From NCBI GenBank assembly GCA_017550335.1, contig JAFZPM010000034.1, forward strand, positions 24,970-88,969: 64,000 nt of DNA, read 5' to 3'. The stretch's first letter is position 1. Every line of letters starts with the position of its first letter. This document shows, piece after piece, positions 48,027 to 56,465 of this stretch. This stretch comes from Paludibacteraceae bacterium (GTDB lineage Bacteria; Bacteroidota; Bacteroidia; Bacteroidales; Paludibacteraceae). The position numbers were made by a program, and so were the translations under genes. Below the pieces are notes generated by a model that saw only the letters and a list, made by a program, of their open reading frames with translations, made no database searches and was not told where the DNA came from.

Positions 48027-49004
48027 ATGATAACGTTAAAGCAAATAATAAAACCAATTGAGGAAGAATTTGCAACATTCGAGAAGGAATTCGAAAAAAG
48101 ATTCCAGACCGATAATATCATATTACAACAAATCCACCAACACATTCTAAACAAAAAAGGCAAACTCATTAGGCCAATTTTGACATTGCTATCAGCGAAA
48201 GCAACTGGCGAAATAAACCAAAAATCAATATTAACCGCCATAGCAATGGAGATGTTGCATACAGCCAGTCTGATTCACGATGATGTGGTTGATGAAACTT
48301 ACGAAAGAAGAGGACAAGAATCAGTCAACGCTATTTGGAATAACAAAATATCCATATTATCAGGTGATTACATTCTTTCGCAAGCATTATACACAGCTAG
48401 TGAAACAAGGGATATCCGTATAATAGACGAAATCACAAAATTAGGAAAAGAGATTTCCAAAGGGGAAATTCAACAAATAACCAACATGCGGAATAGCATC
48501 TATGACGAAAAGAAATATCTGGAAGTCATCAAAATGAAAACAGCCGCATTATTATCAACATGTACCAAAAGTGGAGCAATCACCAGCGAAGCAAGCGAGG
48601 AAGAATGCAAGGCTATGCAAAAATATGGTGAAATATACGGTATATGTTTCCAAATCAGAGATGATATTTTCGACTACACCAGTTCAGAAAAAGAAATAGG
48701 CAAACCAGTTGGTAACGACATCAGGGAAGGAAAAATCACCCTTCCACTCATCTATGCTCTGAACAATTGCACTGAAAAAGAAAGAGAAAATATCATCGAC
48801 CTGATTAAAACAAAGAAAGATAAAGAAGAAAGCATACAAAAAATCACACAGTTTGCCATAGAAAAAGGAGGCATCAAATATGCCGAAGAAAAGATGAAAA
48901 AGTATAAAGAAGAGGCTGTGAAAATAATAGAAATAATTAAAAAACAAGACATTAAGAAATCACTGGAGGATTTAATCCAACATGTGATCGAAAGAAAAAA
49001 TTAA
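48027..49004 (+). CDS. Polyprenyl diphosphate synthase (octaprenyl-type, IspB-like)
   Basis: A 325-residue trans-prenyltransferase. The first aspartate-rich motif is LIHDDVVDETYERRG (residues 85-89), the second FQIRDDIFDYTSS, with GKLIRPILTLL and GKPVGNDIREGKITLPLIYAL at the expected places. It condenses isopentenyl diphosphate units to make the long prenyl tail of menaquinone (Bacteroidales quinone) in the cytoplasm. Chain length cannot be read precisely. Monocistronic, convergent with deoC. Confidence 0.9.
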   Translation: MITLKQIIKPIEEEFATFEKEFEKRFQTDNIILQQIHQHILNKKGKLIRPILTLLSAKATGEINQKSILTAIAMEMLHTASLIHDDVVDETYERRGQESVNAIWNNKISILSGDYILSQALYTASETRDIRIIDEITKLGKEISKGEIQQITNMRNSIYDEKKYLEVIKMKTAALLSTCTKSGAITSEASEEECKAMQKYGEIYGICFQIRDDIFDYTSSEKEIGKPVGNDIREGKITLPLIYALNNCTEKERENIIDLIKTKKDKEESIQKITQFAIEKGGIKYAEEKMKKYKEEAVKIIEIIKKQDIKKSLEDLIQHVIERKN

Positions 49005-49030
49005 AGGTGGAGCAGTAACTACCCCACCCT
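49004..49030. terminator. Terminator between ispB-like gene and deoC operon
   Basis: AAGGTGG (49004-49010) pairs with CCACCCT (49024-49030). On the minus strand it is a 7-bp stem with one wobble followed by TTTAATTTTTT, so it best serves the deoC-mazG-nadA transcript. Confidence 0.6.
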
Positions 49031-49052
49031 ATTAAAGTCTCACAAAAACTTA

Positions 49053-49931
49053 TCAGAAATATTTCACCTCCTGTCCACAAAGCGAGGAAATCAACGCATT
49101 GACCAAACGGCTTGCACCGAAACGGAACAAAGAGGCATTCAACCAATCCTCACCCAACACAGAAGCAACAATCGTATAGTAAGAAACAGCCTGTTCTGTA
49201 GTGGAAACACCACCGGCCACCTTGATACCCACCTTAGTGTTATTCAAAGCATTGTATTCAGCGACAGTTTTAGCCATCACATAAACAGCATCATACGTTG
49301 CACCAACAGAAACCTTGCCCGTAGAAGTCTTGATGAAATCAGCCCCAGCGTTCATCGCAACCAGAGCAGCCTTCTTGATAAGAACTGGGTCAACCAAAAC
49401 ACCTGTTTCAAGGATCACCTTCAACTTAGCGTCACGGCAAGAAGCCTTGATTTCAGAGAGTTCGTCATAGATCTCCTCAAACTCACCATTGAAAACCATA
49501 CCAGAAGGAATCACCACATCAATCTCAGTAGCACCCTCCATGACAGCCATCGCAACCTCAGCCACCTTCACCTCAATAAAAGTATTTGCGTCAGGGAATC
49601 CGCCAGCCACCGAAGCGATCTCAAGATCCTCCACCAAATTATCCTTCACAGTCTGAACAAACTTAGGATAAACACAGATAGCTGCAGGGTGGGGAAGTAT
49701 CTCAAATTTAGTATCGAACTTATTAATCTTCTCCACGAATTCAGTGATAGAAGCAACCGAATCAGTAGGGTTTAGAGAAGTAATATCAACCATGCTAAGT
49801 ATCTGACTATAAACAGATTTTTGATTGTACGTATCGTACTTATCCAAGAGAATTTTCTTAACATCCTGTTGAATCGAAGACGAATCCAAATCAAAATCAT
49901 ACTTAGCGAAAAGCGCATCAAAACGATCCAT
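49053..49931 (-). CDS. deoC: Deoxyribose-phosphate aldolase
   Basis: A 292-residue class I aldolase, somewhat longer than E. coli DeoC because of an N-terminal extension of about 40 residues. Key blocks are AICVYPKFVQTVKD, SVAGGFPDANTFIEVKVAEVAMAVMEGATEIDVVIP, LKVILETGVL, and ADFIKTSTGKVSVGATYDAVYVM with the Schiff-base lysine in FIKTSTG. It splits deoxyribose-5-phosphate into glyceraldehyde-3-phosphate and acetaldehyde in nucleoside salvage. It starts 3 bp after mazG. Confidence 0.95.
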   Translation of the reverse strand: MDRFDALFAKYDFDLDSSSIQQDVKKILLDKYDTYNQKSVYSQILSMVDITSLNPTDSVASITEFVEKINKFDTKFEILPHPAAICVYPKFVQTVKDNLVEDLEIASVAGGFPDANTFIEVKVAEVAMAVMEGATEIDVVIPSGMVFNGEFEEIYDELSEIKASCRDAKLKVILETGVLVDPVLIKKAALVAMNAGADFIKTSTGKVSVGATYDAVYVMAKTVAEYNALNNTKVGIKVAGGVSTTEQAVSYYTIVASVLGEDWLNASLFRFGASRLVNALISSLCGQEVKYF

Positions 49932-49934
49932 AAA

Positions 49935-50273
49935 TTATCTAAGTTTTAAATTATCCAAATGTCTATGAGCATCACGAGTAGTTTTCTTCTCGAAGTTCTT
50001 ACGCATCGCCTCGGTCAGATCAATGCCAGTCTGGTTAGCCATACAAACCAGCACCCAAAGCACATCAGCCATTTCTTCCTCCAAATTAGCATCCAAATCA
50101 GAAGCTTTGGAAGATTGGTCACCGAACTTACGAGCCACAACACGAGCCAGCTCACCCACCTCTTCGGTCAGGCAAGCCATATTGGTCAGCTCACTGAAAT
50201 AACGAACACCGTAAGTCTTAATCCACTGATCAACAGAAGATTGAAGGTCACGTAGAGAAATATCAGATTCCAT
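49935..50273 (-). CDS. MazG-like nucleotide pyrophosphohydrolase
   Basis: A 112-residue protein from the ATG at 50273; a GTG at 50282 is possible. MazG-type helices carry the metal-binding acidic residues: LTEEVGELARVVARKFG (ExxE) and LEEEMADVLWVLVCMAN (E-x2-D). Single-domain MazG proteins hydrolyse NTPs or dNTPs to monophosphates, cleaning the nucleotide pool. The start overlaps the nadA stop by 11 bp, so it is translationally coupled in the nadA-mazG-deoC operon. Confidence 0.9.
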   Translation of the reverse strand: MESDISLRDLQSSVDQWIKTYGVRYFSELTNMACLTEEVGELARVVARKFGDQSSKASDLDANLEEEMADVLWVLVCMANQTGIDLTEAMRKNFEKKTTRDAHRHLDNLKLR

Positions 50274-51201
50274 ATTTAGCACTAATTTCCAACATACGTT
50301 TTATTGGAGCACAAGCACGATCGATGATAGCTGGATCAACAAGAACCTCAGGAGATTCATTAACCAGACAATCGTACAATTTCTGCAACGTATTCAGTTT
50401 CATATAAGCGCAATCGTTGCAACCACAAGTGGAATCAGACGGAGGAGCAGGAATAAAGTTCTTTTGAGGAGCCTGCCTACGCATCTCATGCAAAATACCA
50501 CTTTCGGTAGCCACGATGAAATCGTTACAATCCTCACAAGCCACAGCATATTTCAACAAAGCGGCCGTAGAGCCCACCTTATCGGCCAACTTCACGACAG
50601 GACCTTTGCATTCTGGATGCACGAGGATACGAGCATCAGGATAGACCTCCTTCAGCTTCAAAATCTTTTCCAAAGAAAAATTCTCATGCACATGGCAAGC
50701 GCCATTCCAGAGTTTCATATTTCTACCCGTGATCGAATTAATATAATTACCAAGGTTTCTATCCGGACCAAAGATGATCTTCTCATCCTTAGGAAAACTG
50801 TTAACAATTTGGAAAGCGTTGGAAGAAGTGACCACAACATCAGTCAAAGCCTTCACAGCCGCAGTCGTATTCACATAAGAAATAACGGTATGGCCAGGAT
50901 TTTCCTGAATAAATTTAGCGAAATCCTCCGCCCTGCAGCTATCGGCCAAAGAACAGCCAGCGTTCATATCCGGAACCAAAACCTTCTTGCCAGGACACAA
51001 TATTTTAGCAGTCTCGCCCATGAAATGAACACCGCAAAGCACAATTATATCCGCTGAAGTCTTCGCAGCCGCCTGGGCCAACGCAAGGCTGTCGCCCACA
51101 GAGTCAGCCACGTCTTGGATATCGCCCAACGTATAGTAGTGCGCCATGACGACAGCGTTCTTTTCCTTCTTCAAACGAAAAATTTCTTCTTTCAAATCCA
51201 T
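50263..51201 (-). CDS. nadA: Quinolinate synthase
   Basis: A 312-residue protein. The three [4Fe-4S] ligand cysteines are Cys83 (PDMNAGCSLAD), Cys169 (WNGACHVHENF) and a cysteine in STCGCNDCAYMKLN (259/261/264). The N-terminal KNAVVMAHYYTLGDIQDVADSVGDSLAL binds substrate. It condenses iminoaspartate and dihydroxyacetone phosphate to quinolinate for NAD synthesis. NadB and NadC are not nearby. No clear promoter is visible in the AT-rich region upstream. Confidence 0.96.
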   Translation of the reverse strand: MDLKEEIFRLKKEKNAVVMAHYYTLGDIQDVADSVGDSLALAQAAAKTSADIIVLCGVHFMGETAKILCPGKKVLVPDMNAGCSLADSCRAEDFAKFIQENPGHTVISYVNTTAAVKALTDVVVTSSNAFQIVNSFPKDEKIIFGPDRNLGNYINSITGRNMKLWNGACHVHENFSLEKILKLKEVYPDARILVHPECKGPVVKLADKVGSTAALLKYAVACEDCNDFIVATESGILHEMRRQAPQKNFIPAPPSDSTCGCNDCAYMKLNTLQKLYDCLVNESPEVLVDPAIIDRACAPIKRMLEISAKYGI

Positions 51202-52332
51202 AACTTTTCCTTTCTGTTTTTATCTACTTTTTAAATTTTAAAAAAATAAATATTGGAGATATGAGTATAATAGGGTGTTGAAATGGTTAAAATTTTTCTA
51301 AAAAAGTTCTTGTAAAATCCATAATCAAAAGCCAGTCCCCAAAATCTCCCCTGTATGGTTAAAAATAAAGTATTGAAAATAAAAGAAATCGTATCTTTAT
51401 CAACCATCCTAACATTTCCACAAATCTACAAATTTTAATAACTGAAATTTCAACTTTCCGAATAAAAAATCTGTCAGTAAAAGCTATTAAAAAGCATAAA
51501 ACTTTTTTGGAAGATAAGAAAAGCGGATTGTATAAAAAGAAAAATCGAAAAAGAAAATTTAATTATTAAAAATTTATCATAGGAAACATACATATTTTCA
51601 ACAGGTGAAATAATAGTTTATCAACAACGGAAAACAGAAATGGTGAAAAGAAAAACATATAGATAAGGAGAAAAGTACCATTTCATCGAAGAAATAAACC
51701 CTTTTGACCAAACTTTTCTCTCGAAATACATTCATTATTGGTATTTTGAAAAAGTACATAACCCCAATTTTGATAATGGAGAATTCGCCATAATTAAAAA
51801 TCAGTCTGGGTTGAAAGGCTTTAAAAATCAGTGCTATAGATTTTGTGGGGAAAGCAGGTAAACACTTCATTGGGCAAACTTTTCTCCTGAAAATTCCTTT
51901 TTCTCCTCGCTTTTCTCTATTTTTGCTCTTCCGTTGTGAAAAAAAATCACAGCGGTAGTTACATACATAAAGCGTCAGCCTGATGCTTGTTTTTGGTCGT
52001 TTGAAACGTAGGAAATTTCAAGACTGGAAATCAAAAACAATGCAAAAGATGATGCTACGGGTATGATATATACACCCGTAGTGTGCATGGGCATTTTGTT
52101 CCGTGCACACTTTAAGGGTTTGCTATATTATCGTACGACGTGGGTATCGCTTTGCTTGTCTATTTCCAATGGTTTCCTACGACCACAAACGACAGACGGG
52201 TAAAGGTTCAGATACCCACGTTTTTTTGTTTGTGGCGGTACTTGTTGATTATCATATCCGATTTTGGGTGTTTGGCGGATAATCTTAAAATTGTCGTTAA
52301 AAAATTGTTCGCTATCAACTACAGAATAAAAT
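51202..52332. other. Long AT-rich intergenic region, candidate chromosomal replication origin (oriC)
   Basis: A 1.13-kb gap without convincing genes. In plus-strand samples, C exceeds G left of it (about 17 G/38 C per 120 bp in deoC; 20/36 in addA; 26/32 even in the plus-strand U32 gene) and G exceeds C to the right (32/19 in mcrB, 35/19 in sdhA), the signature of a replication origin. The left part holds DnaA-box-like 9-mers TTATCAACA (51618-51626) and TTTTCAACA (51595-51603), and weaker relatives near 51276, 51396, 51411 and 51447, beside an A/T-only stretch at 51550-51580. No exact TTATCCACA is present. Two parS sites lie 6-7 kb away. The right part has strong inverted repeats (see separate entry). 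Confidence 0.5.
52055..52235. repeat. Cluster of inverted repeats upstream of the methylase gene
   Basis: Four paired arms: CTACGGGT/ACCCGTAG (52055-52081), GTGTGCATGG/CCGTGCACAC (52081-52110), ACGTGGGTATC (52138-52148) with GATACCCACGT (52211-52221, followed by a T run to 52227), and CCACAAAC (52183-52190) with GTTTGTGG (52228-52235). The last two pairs interleave, a pseudoknot-like order. It could be a structured RNA or leader, a protein-binding region, or a recombination end of the restriction island. Confidence 0.6.
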
Positions 52333-53193
52333 ATGAAGCCAATGATAAAATACCGCGGAGGTAAATCAAAAGAAATTCCATACATAGAGAAATATATTCC
52401 AAAGTTTAATGGAAGATATATTGAACCATTCTTTGGTGGCGGTGCCGTTTTCTTTCATTTGGAACCCAAACAAGCGATTATTAATGATTTAAATACTCCA
52501 TTGATGACATTTTATCAAGGAGTTAGAGATAGTTATCAGACATTGCGTCAAGAATTAGATACAGTAGAAAATCTGTATGCCCAAAACAGAATGCTTTTCG
52601 AAAAACAGAAAGCTTTACATCCGAATGAACGCATTGAAGATTATAACGAAACTCTATATTATAACATCCGTAATATGTTTAATAACCTTACAGACAAAAA
52701 GTACTCTGATGCACTATTATATTATTTCATTAATAAAACTGCATATTCTGGGATGATTCGTTATAATGCAAGAGGAGAGTTTAATGTGCCTTTTGGAAGG
52801 TATAAAAATATCAATACGAAATTAATAACTAAGCAACATTCCAAATTGCTTCAAAAAGCAATTTTGTTTAACGATGATTATTCAAGAATATTTAATATGA
52901 GCCAACAGAACGATTTTATGTTTTTGGATCCTCCATACGATTGTGTTTTTTCTGATTATGGAAATGAAGAATATCGCGATGGATTTAACGAAGACAATCA
53001 TAGACGATTAGCTCAAGATTTTAGGAATCTTAGATGCCCAGCTATGATGGTTATAGGTCGAACACCATTAATTGAAGAATTGTATAATGGTTTGATCGTT
53101 GACGAATATGGGAAACAATATGGTGTCAATATTAGAAATAGATTCAAGGCTGTAAGTACTCATTTGATAATAGCAAACTATAAAGTGTTTTAA
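52333..53193 (+). CDS. D12-class N6-adenine DNA methyltransferase (Dam-like)
   Basis: A 286-residue protein with the alpha-class (D12) order: N-terminal MIKYRGGKSKEIPYI (Dam-like KYRGGKS), the AdoMet motif EPFFGGGAVFFHL at residues 31-43, and motif IV DPPY at 199-202 (FLDPPYDCVF). In between lies a target-recognition insert of about 100 residues. It should methylate adenine in a short sequence, protecting the host from the adjacent McrBC-like enzyme or marking its targets. About 30% GC by sampled counts, well below the housekeeping genes. It is followed 2 bp later by the McrB-like gene. Confidence 0.9.
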   Translation: MKPMIKYRGGKSKEIPYIEKYIPKFNGRYIEPFFGGGAVFFHLEPKQAIINDLNTPLMTFYQGVRDSYQTLRQELDTVENLYAQNRMLFEKQKALHPNERIEDYNETLYYNIRNMFNNLTDKKYSDALLYYFINKTAYSGMIRYNARGEFNVPFGRYKNINTKLITKQHSKLLQKAILFNDDYSRIFNMSQQNDFMFLDPPYDCVFSDYGNEEYRDGFNEDNHRRLAQDFRNLRCPAMMVIGRTPLIEELYNGLIVDEYGKQYGVNIRNRFKAVSTHLIIANYKVF

Positions 53194-53195
53194 AT

Positions 53196-55007
53196 ATGGA
53201 TTCGAAAACTCGCATAAAAAATTTCATACAAAGCAATTTCTCGGATTGGCAAAGGGTTAGCTATTCAAGTTTTGGTGAGAATGTTGAATTTGATCAAAAC
53301 TTGAGTGAATTATATAAAATAAATGGAGAGGAGATCATATTAATATCATATACGAATATTAGTATTACAGGGACAGATAGGAGTAAACCTCAACTTAGAG
53401 TATTTCTAGATGAATACAAAAGACCATTTTATTTTGCAAAAAAACACCAATTACGATACTATCTGTTTTCTATATTTACAAAAGAAGATGAAATGGCTAG
53501 GGGATTAGATAATTTCAACCCGAAAGATTATATAATCTCTATAGAAACTAACCTTGACAAGGAAAATGCTAGAAGAGACTTAAGAAGTATTTATGATTAT
53601 GCAAATGAGAAATTGAATTCAAGAAAATTTCTAAAATGCTCTCGCTCAAATTATAAGGCAGATATAAATCAAGCTTCTTTTATTTATATCGGATCTGAAG
53701 AAAAACCAGACAAGACAACTTTTGAATATTTTATAAATATATTTGATTCGAGGCCATATCTTAGCTCAATCGATGAAAAGTGTTATGATTTGGTTACGTC
53801 AGAAATGACAAGCTGGGATTTACCTCTTTTCCCTGCTCTTCGCACCAAGCCCTTCCTCCTACTAGCAGGTATCAGCGGAACTGGTAAGAGTCGTATTGTG
53901 AGGGAGTTGGCATTTAAGAGTTGTCCGAAAAAGTTGCAGGATGCTGATTGCACTACGCCAGGCAACTACTGTATGATTGAAGTGAAACCTAATTGGCATG
54001 ATAGCACCGAACTGCTTGGATATTACAGCAATATCAGCAAAAAGTATGTGTTTACTAAGTTTGTGAAGTTTTTAGTCAAAGCTATGATGTTCCCTGACGT
54101 GCCGTTCTTCGTCTGTCTTGATGAAATGAACCTCGCTCCTGTAGAGCAGTATTTTGCTGAGTTCTTGTCAGTGTTGGAGACTCGTAAAAAGGTGGAGGAA
54201 CATATCGTTAGCGGTGCGTTGGTCGATAAACAATTTTTCAACGATTTGGCGAAAGTTGGTGGCACAGAATACCATAACATCAAAACCAACAAAGAGGTCT
54301 ATCAGAAGCTTTGGGAAACAACAGAGTCTGAAGAAATTGATTCTGAGGCTGCAGCAAGTGATTCCTTGTTCACGGTTGGTCTCACATTGCCCGACAATGT
54401 CTTCGTCATCGGTACTGTGAATATGGACGATACTACCCATCAATTCAGCCGTAAAGTGATAGACCGTGCCATGACTATCGAGATGAACGGTGGCGACCTG
54501 ATGGAGATGTTTGGTGGAAGTGCCGCCCTTAATTATATGCCTGAGGGTGAGGAATGGAGCATCGATAAATTTCGTCCACGCTATGTGAACGCTGACGAGG
54601 TGTTGGTTGCCCATTCTGACTGTGTGGAACAAATAAAGGAACAATGTGTTAAGAAACTTCAAGACATCAATATCGTGCTAAAGGGTACACCCTTCGAGGT
54701 CTCCTATCGTGTGCTCAACGAGTTGGTCATCTATCTTGGCAACCTACTAGATGAGAAAGGTTATTCGGGTGATGGAAATAATGAAGAGTTCAAGAATATT
54801 GTTCAGGAGGCGTTCGATGCCGTCACGTTGATGAAGATATTGCCACGTGTGGAGGGCGACGATGAGATGTTCGATTTGAAAAACGAGTCACAGAACCGCC
54901 TGCAGAAACTGTATGAGAAGTTCGGTGCAGAGAGCGGTTCCGGCAAGAAACTACAAGAGATGAACGATAGGCTTGAGAAGATGCAGTTCACTCGCTTCTG
55001 GCCGTGA
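53196..55007 (+). CDS. McrB-like AAA+ NTPase of a restriction system
   Basis: A 603-residue protein. Residues 1-205 form a novel N-terminal domain, probably the DNA-recognition module. The AAA_5/McrB motor follows: Walker A GISGTGKS (225-232), Walker B FFVCLDEMNLAPVEQYF (D309-E310), and GTVNMDDTTHQFSRKVIDRA (406-425), the place of McrB's NTAD GTP-specificity motif. Such motors form hexamers that translocate DNA and activate a McrC-type nuclease, here presumably the DUF2357 protein at 56466. Base composition changes from about 33% to 42-47% GC near codon 205, exactly at the domain boundary. The gene is separated from its expected partner by the AAA_14 gene. Confidence 0.88.
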   Translation: MDSKTRIKNFIQSNFSDWQRVSYSSFGENVEFDQNLSELYKINGEEIILISYTNISITGTDRSKPQLRVFLDEYKRPFYFAKKHQLRYYLFSIFTKEDEMARGLDNFNPKDYIISIETNLDKENARRDLRSIYDYANEKLNSRKFLKCSRSNYKADINQASFIYIGSEEKPDKTTFEYFINIFDSRPYLSSIDEKCYDLVTSEMTSWDLPLFPALRTKPFLLLAGISGTGKSRIVRELAFKSCPKKLQDADCTTPGNYCMIEVKPNWHDSTELLGYYSNISKKYVFTKFVKFLVKAMMFPDVPFFVCLDEMNLAPVEQYFAEFLSVLETRKKVEEHIVSGALVDKQFFNDLAKVGGTEYHNIKTNKEVYQKLWETTESEEIDSEAAASDSLFTVGLTLPDNVFVIGTVNMDDTTHQFSRKVIDRAMTIEMNGGDLMEMFGGSAALNYMPEGEEWSIDKFRPRYVNADEVLVAHSDCVEQIKEQCVKKLQDINIVLKGTPFEVSYRVLNELVIYLGNLLDEKGYSGDGNNEEFKNIVQEAFDAVTLMKILPRVEGDDEMFDLKNESQNRLQKLYEKFGAESGSGKKLQEMNDRLEKMQFTRFWP

Positions 55008-55056
55008 TTTGAGAAGAATTATAGAGCCGTAATGCTGAGCGATTCTTTTTTTGTGT

Positions 55057-55161
55057 GGATTTTATTCAGTATAGGAATATGAAATTTTAGGATTTTGTTC
55101 AGTATAGAAGTATAATTTATTAGATTTTTATTCAGTATAGAGATATAAATTCGTATATTTG
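55057..55161 (+). promoter_or_regulatory. Promoter with three direct-repeat operators of the AAA_14 gene
   Basis: The core TTCAGTATAG occurs three times with exact 33-bp spacing (55065-55074, 55098-55107, 55131-55140), each within a longer match of about 22-24 bp (GATTTTxTTCAGTATAG...TAT). The -7 box TATATTTG lies at 55154-55161; the third repeat covers the -33 position. The arrangement suggests cooperative binding of a regulator on one face of the helix, possibly the gene's own product. Confidence 0.75.
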
Positions 55162-55183
55162 TGCTGTCACAAAATACAAAAGG

Positions 55184-56458
55184 ATGTCTATAAGTAAAGA
55201 AATATTAAAACGAAGCATCATCGAGAAACGAGAGGAAGTACTTTCGCTCGATGTGGTCACACGACCTTTTGAGTTTGAAGTAGCGGGCAATTACGTTTTT
55301 GTAGGATTGCGCCGTGTGGGCAAATCCTATTTGCTCTATCAACGCATGAAAGAACTCATTGCGAAAGGAACATCAATCAAGGATATTCTTTTCGTGAACT
55401 TCGAGGATGAACGCCTTGTAGAGCTTACGACGGAAGATCTGGATTTACTATTAGAGGTGCACTACGAGATGTCAGGCCATGACAAAAAGCCCATTTTGTT
55501 CTTTGATGAAATACAAAACATTGCCCATTGGGATAAGTTCGTCCGGCGTTTGGCCGATGCGAAATACACCATCTATGTTACTGGCAGCAATGCAAAAATG
55601 TTAAGTTCGGATGTCGCAACCACATTGGGAGGTCGTTTTTTGATATATGACGTTTACCCATATAATATTCAAGAATATTTGCGCGCATCATCCGTCGTAT
55701 TGTCGGAAGATTGGAAGTATTCTTTGCAAAAATCCTCTCAAATAAGAGCGCTCTTCGAGAGTTACTTTAATTTTGGAGGATTGCCTGAAACATTGTATTT
55801 CAAAGACAAACGTTCTGTTCTGCAGAGTTTGTATCAAAAGATATATTTGGGGGATATTTGTACACGTAACAGCATCCGCAATAGTCGCATCATGGGTCTT
55901 TTGGTAAAAAAAATGGCGGAAAGTGTCCGTCAACCCATATCGTACAATCGTATTCAGAACATCATCAAATCAACTGGCAATAAAGTTACTGTTGCCACTG
56001 TCTCGGAATATGTTGATTATGCTATCGGCTCGTGTCTTATCTTTCCGATCGAAAACGGATTGGCGAAAATAAGCGAACGTGAAAGCGTGAAGAAATATTA
56101 TTTTGCAGACAATGGCCTTTTGAATCTGTTTCTGATCGATGCCGCCCCCGCCTTGCTTGAAAACCTTGTCGCCATAACTTTGCGCCAGCGATATGGCAAA
56201 GAGAACGTTGTATACATGAAAGCGAATCAGGAAATCGATTTTTATGTAGAAAAGGAGGGAATGGCCATTCAAGTATCTTATTCCATATCGGACTATGACA
56301 CCTTTGAACGAGAAACTAGTGCTTTGTGGCAGTTTCGCAAACAAAGCGCGGATACTCGTTTGATAATCATTACCAAAGACGAAAAGGATATTATCGAAAA
56401 AGATGGTCATAAAATTGAAGTGATTCCCATATTGGATTGGCTATTAGACCTTAAATAA
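55184..56458 (+). CDS. AAA_14/DUF4143 ATP-binding protein
   Basis: A 424-residue protein. Walker A is GLRRVGKS (41-48), Walker B PILFFDEIQN (D108-E109), with YVTGSNAKMLSSDVATTLGGRFLIYDVYPYNIQEYL, the AAA_14 sensor and switch block. The C-terminal DUF4143 region includes a winged-helix-like part and ENVVYMKANQEIDFYVEKEGMAIQVSYS, a degenerate PD-(D/E)XK-like nuclease core. These genes are widespread in Bacteroidales, often solitary and of unknown role. It has its own promoter and operators and sits between the McrB- and McrC-like genes, whose start is 7 bp after its stop. Confidence 0.88.
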   Translation: MSISKEILKRSIIEKREEVLSLDVVTRPFEFEVAGNYVFVGLRRVGKSYLLYQRMKELIAKGTSIKDILFVNFEDERLVELTTEDLDLLLEVHYEMSGHDKKPILFFDEIQNIAHWDKFVRRLADAKYTIYVTGSNAKMLSSDVATTLGGRFLIYDVYPYNIQEYLRASSVVLSEDWKYSLQKSSQIRALFESYFNFGGLPETLYFKDKRSVLQSLYQKIYLGDICTRNSIRNSRIMGLLVKKMAESVRQPISYNRIQNIIKSTGNKVTVATVSEYVDYAIGSCLIFPIENGLAKISERESVKKYYFADNGLLNLFLIDAAPALLENLVAITLRQRYGKENVVYMKANQEIDFYVEKEGMAIQVSYSISDYDTFERETSALWQFRKQSADTRLIIITKDEKDIIEKDGHKIEVIPILDWLLDLK

Positions 56459-56465
56459 ATCGCTC

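Noticed and set aside
51598..51870. A 90-codon minus-strand frame in the proposed origin
   Set aside because: Low-complexity Phe/Ile/Ser-rich translation of AT-rich DNA, no promoter or motif. I cannot fully exclude a small protein.
51202..52332. Perfect DnaA boxes (TTATCCACA)
   Set aside because: None found on either strand; only variants with one or two mismatches. The origin proposal rests mainly on skew, AT-richness and parS.
52128..52385. Overlapping frames on both strands (52128-52385 minus, 52140-52364 plus)
   Set aside because: They span the inverted repeats and run into the methylase start. The arms of the repeats, not coding constraint, explain the pattern.
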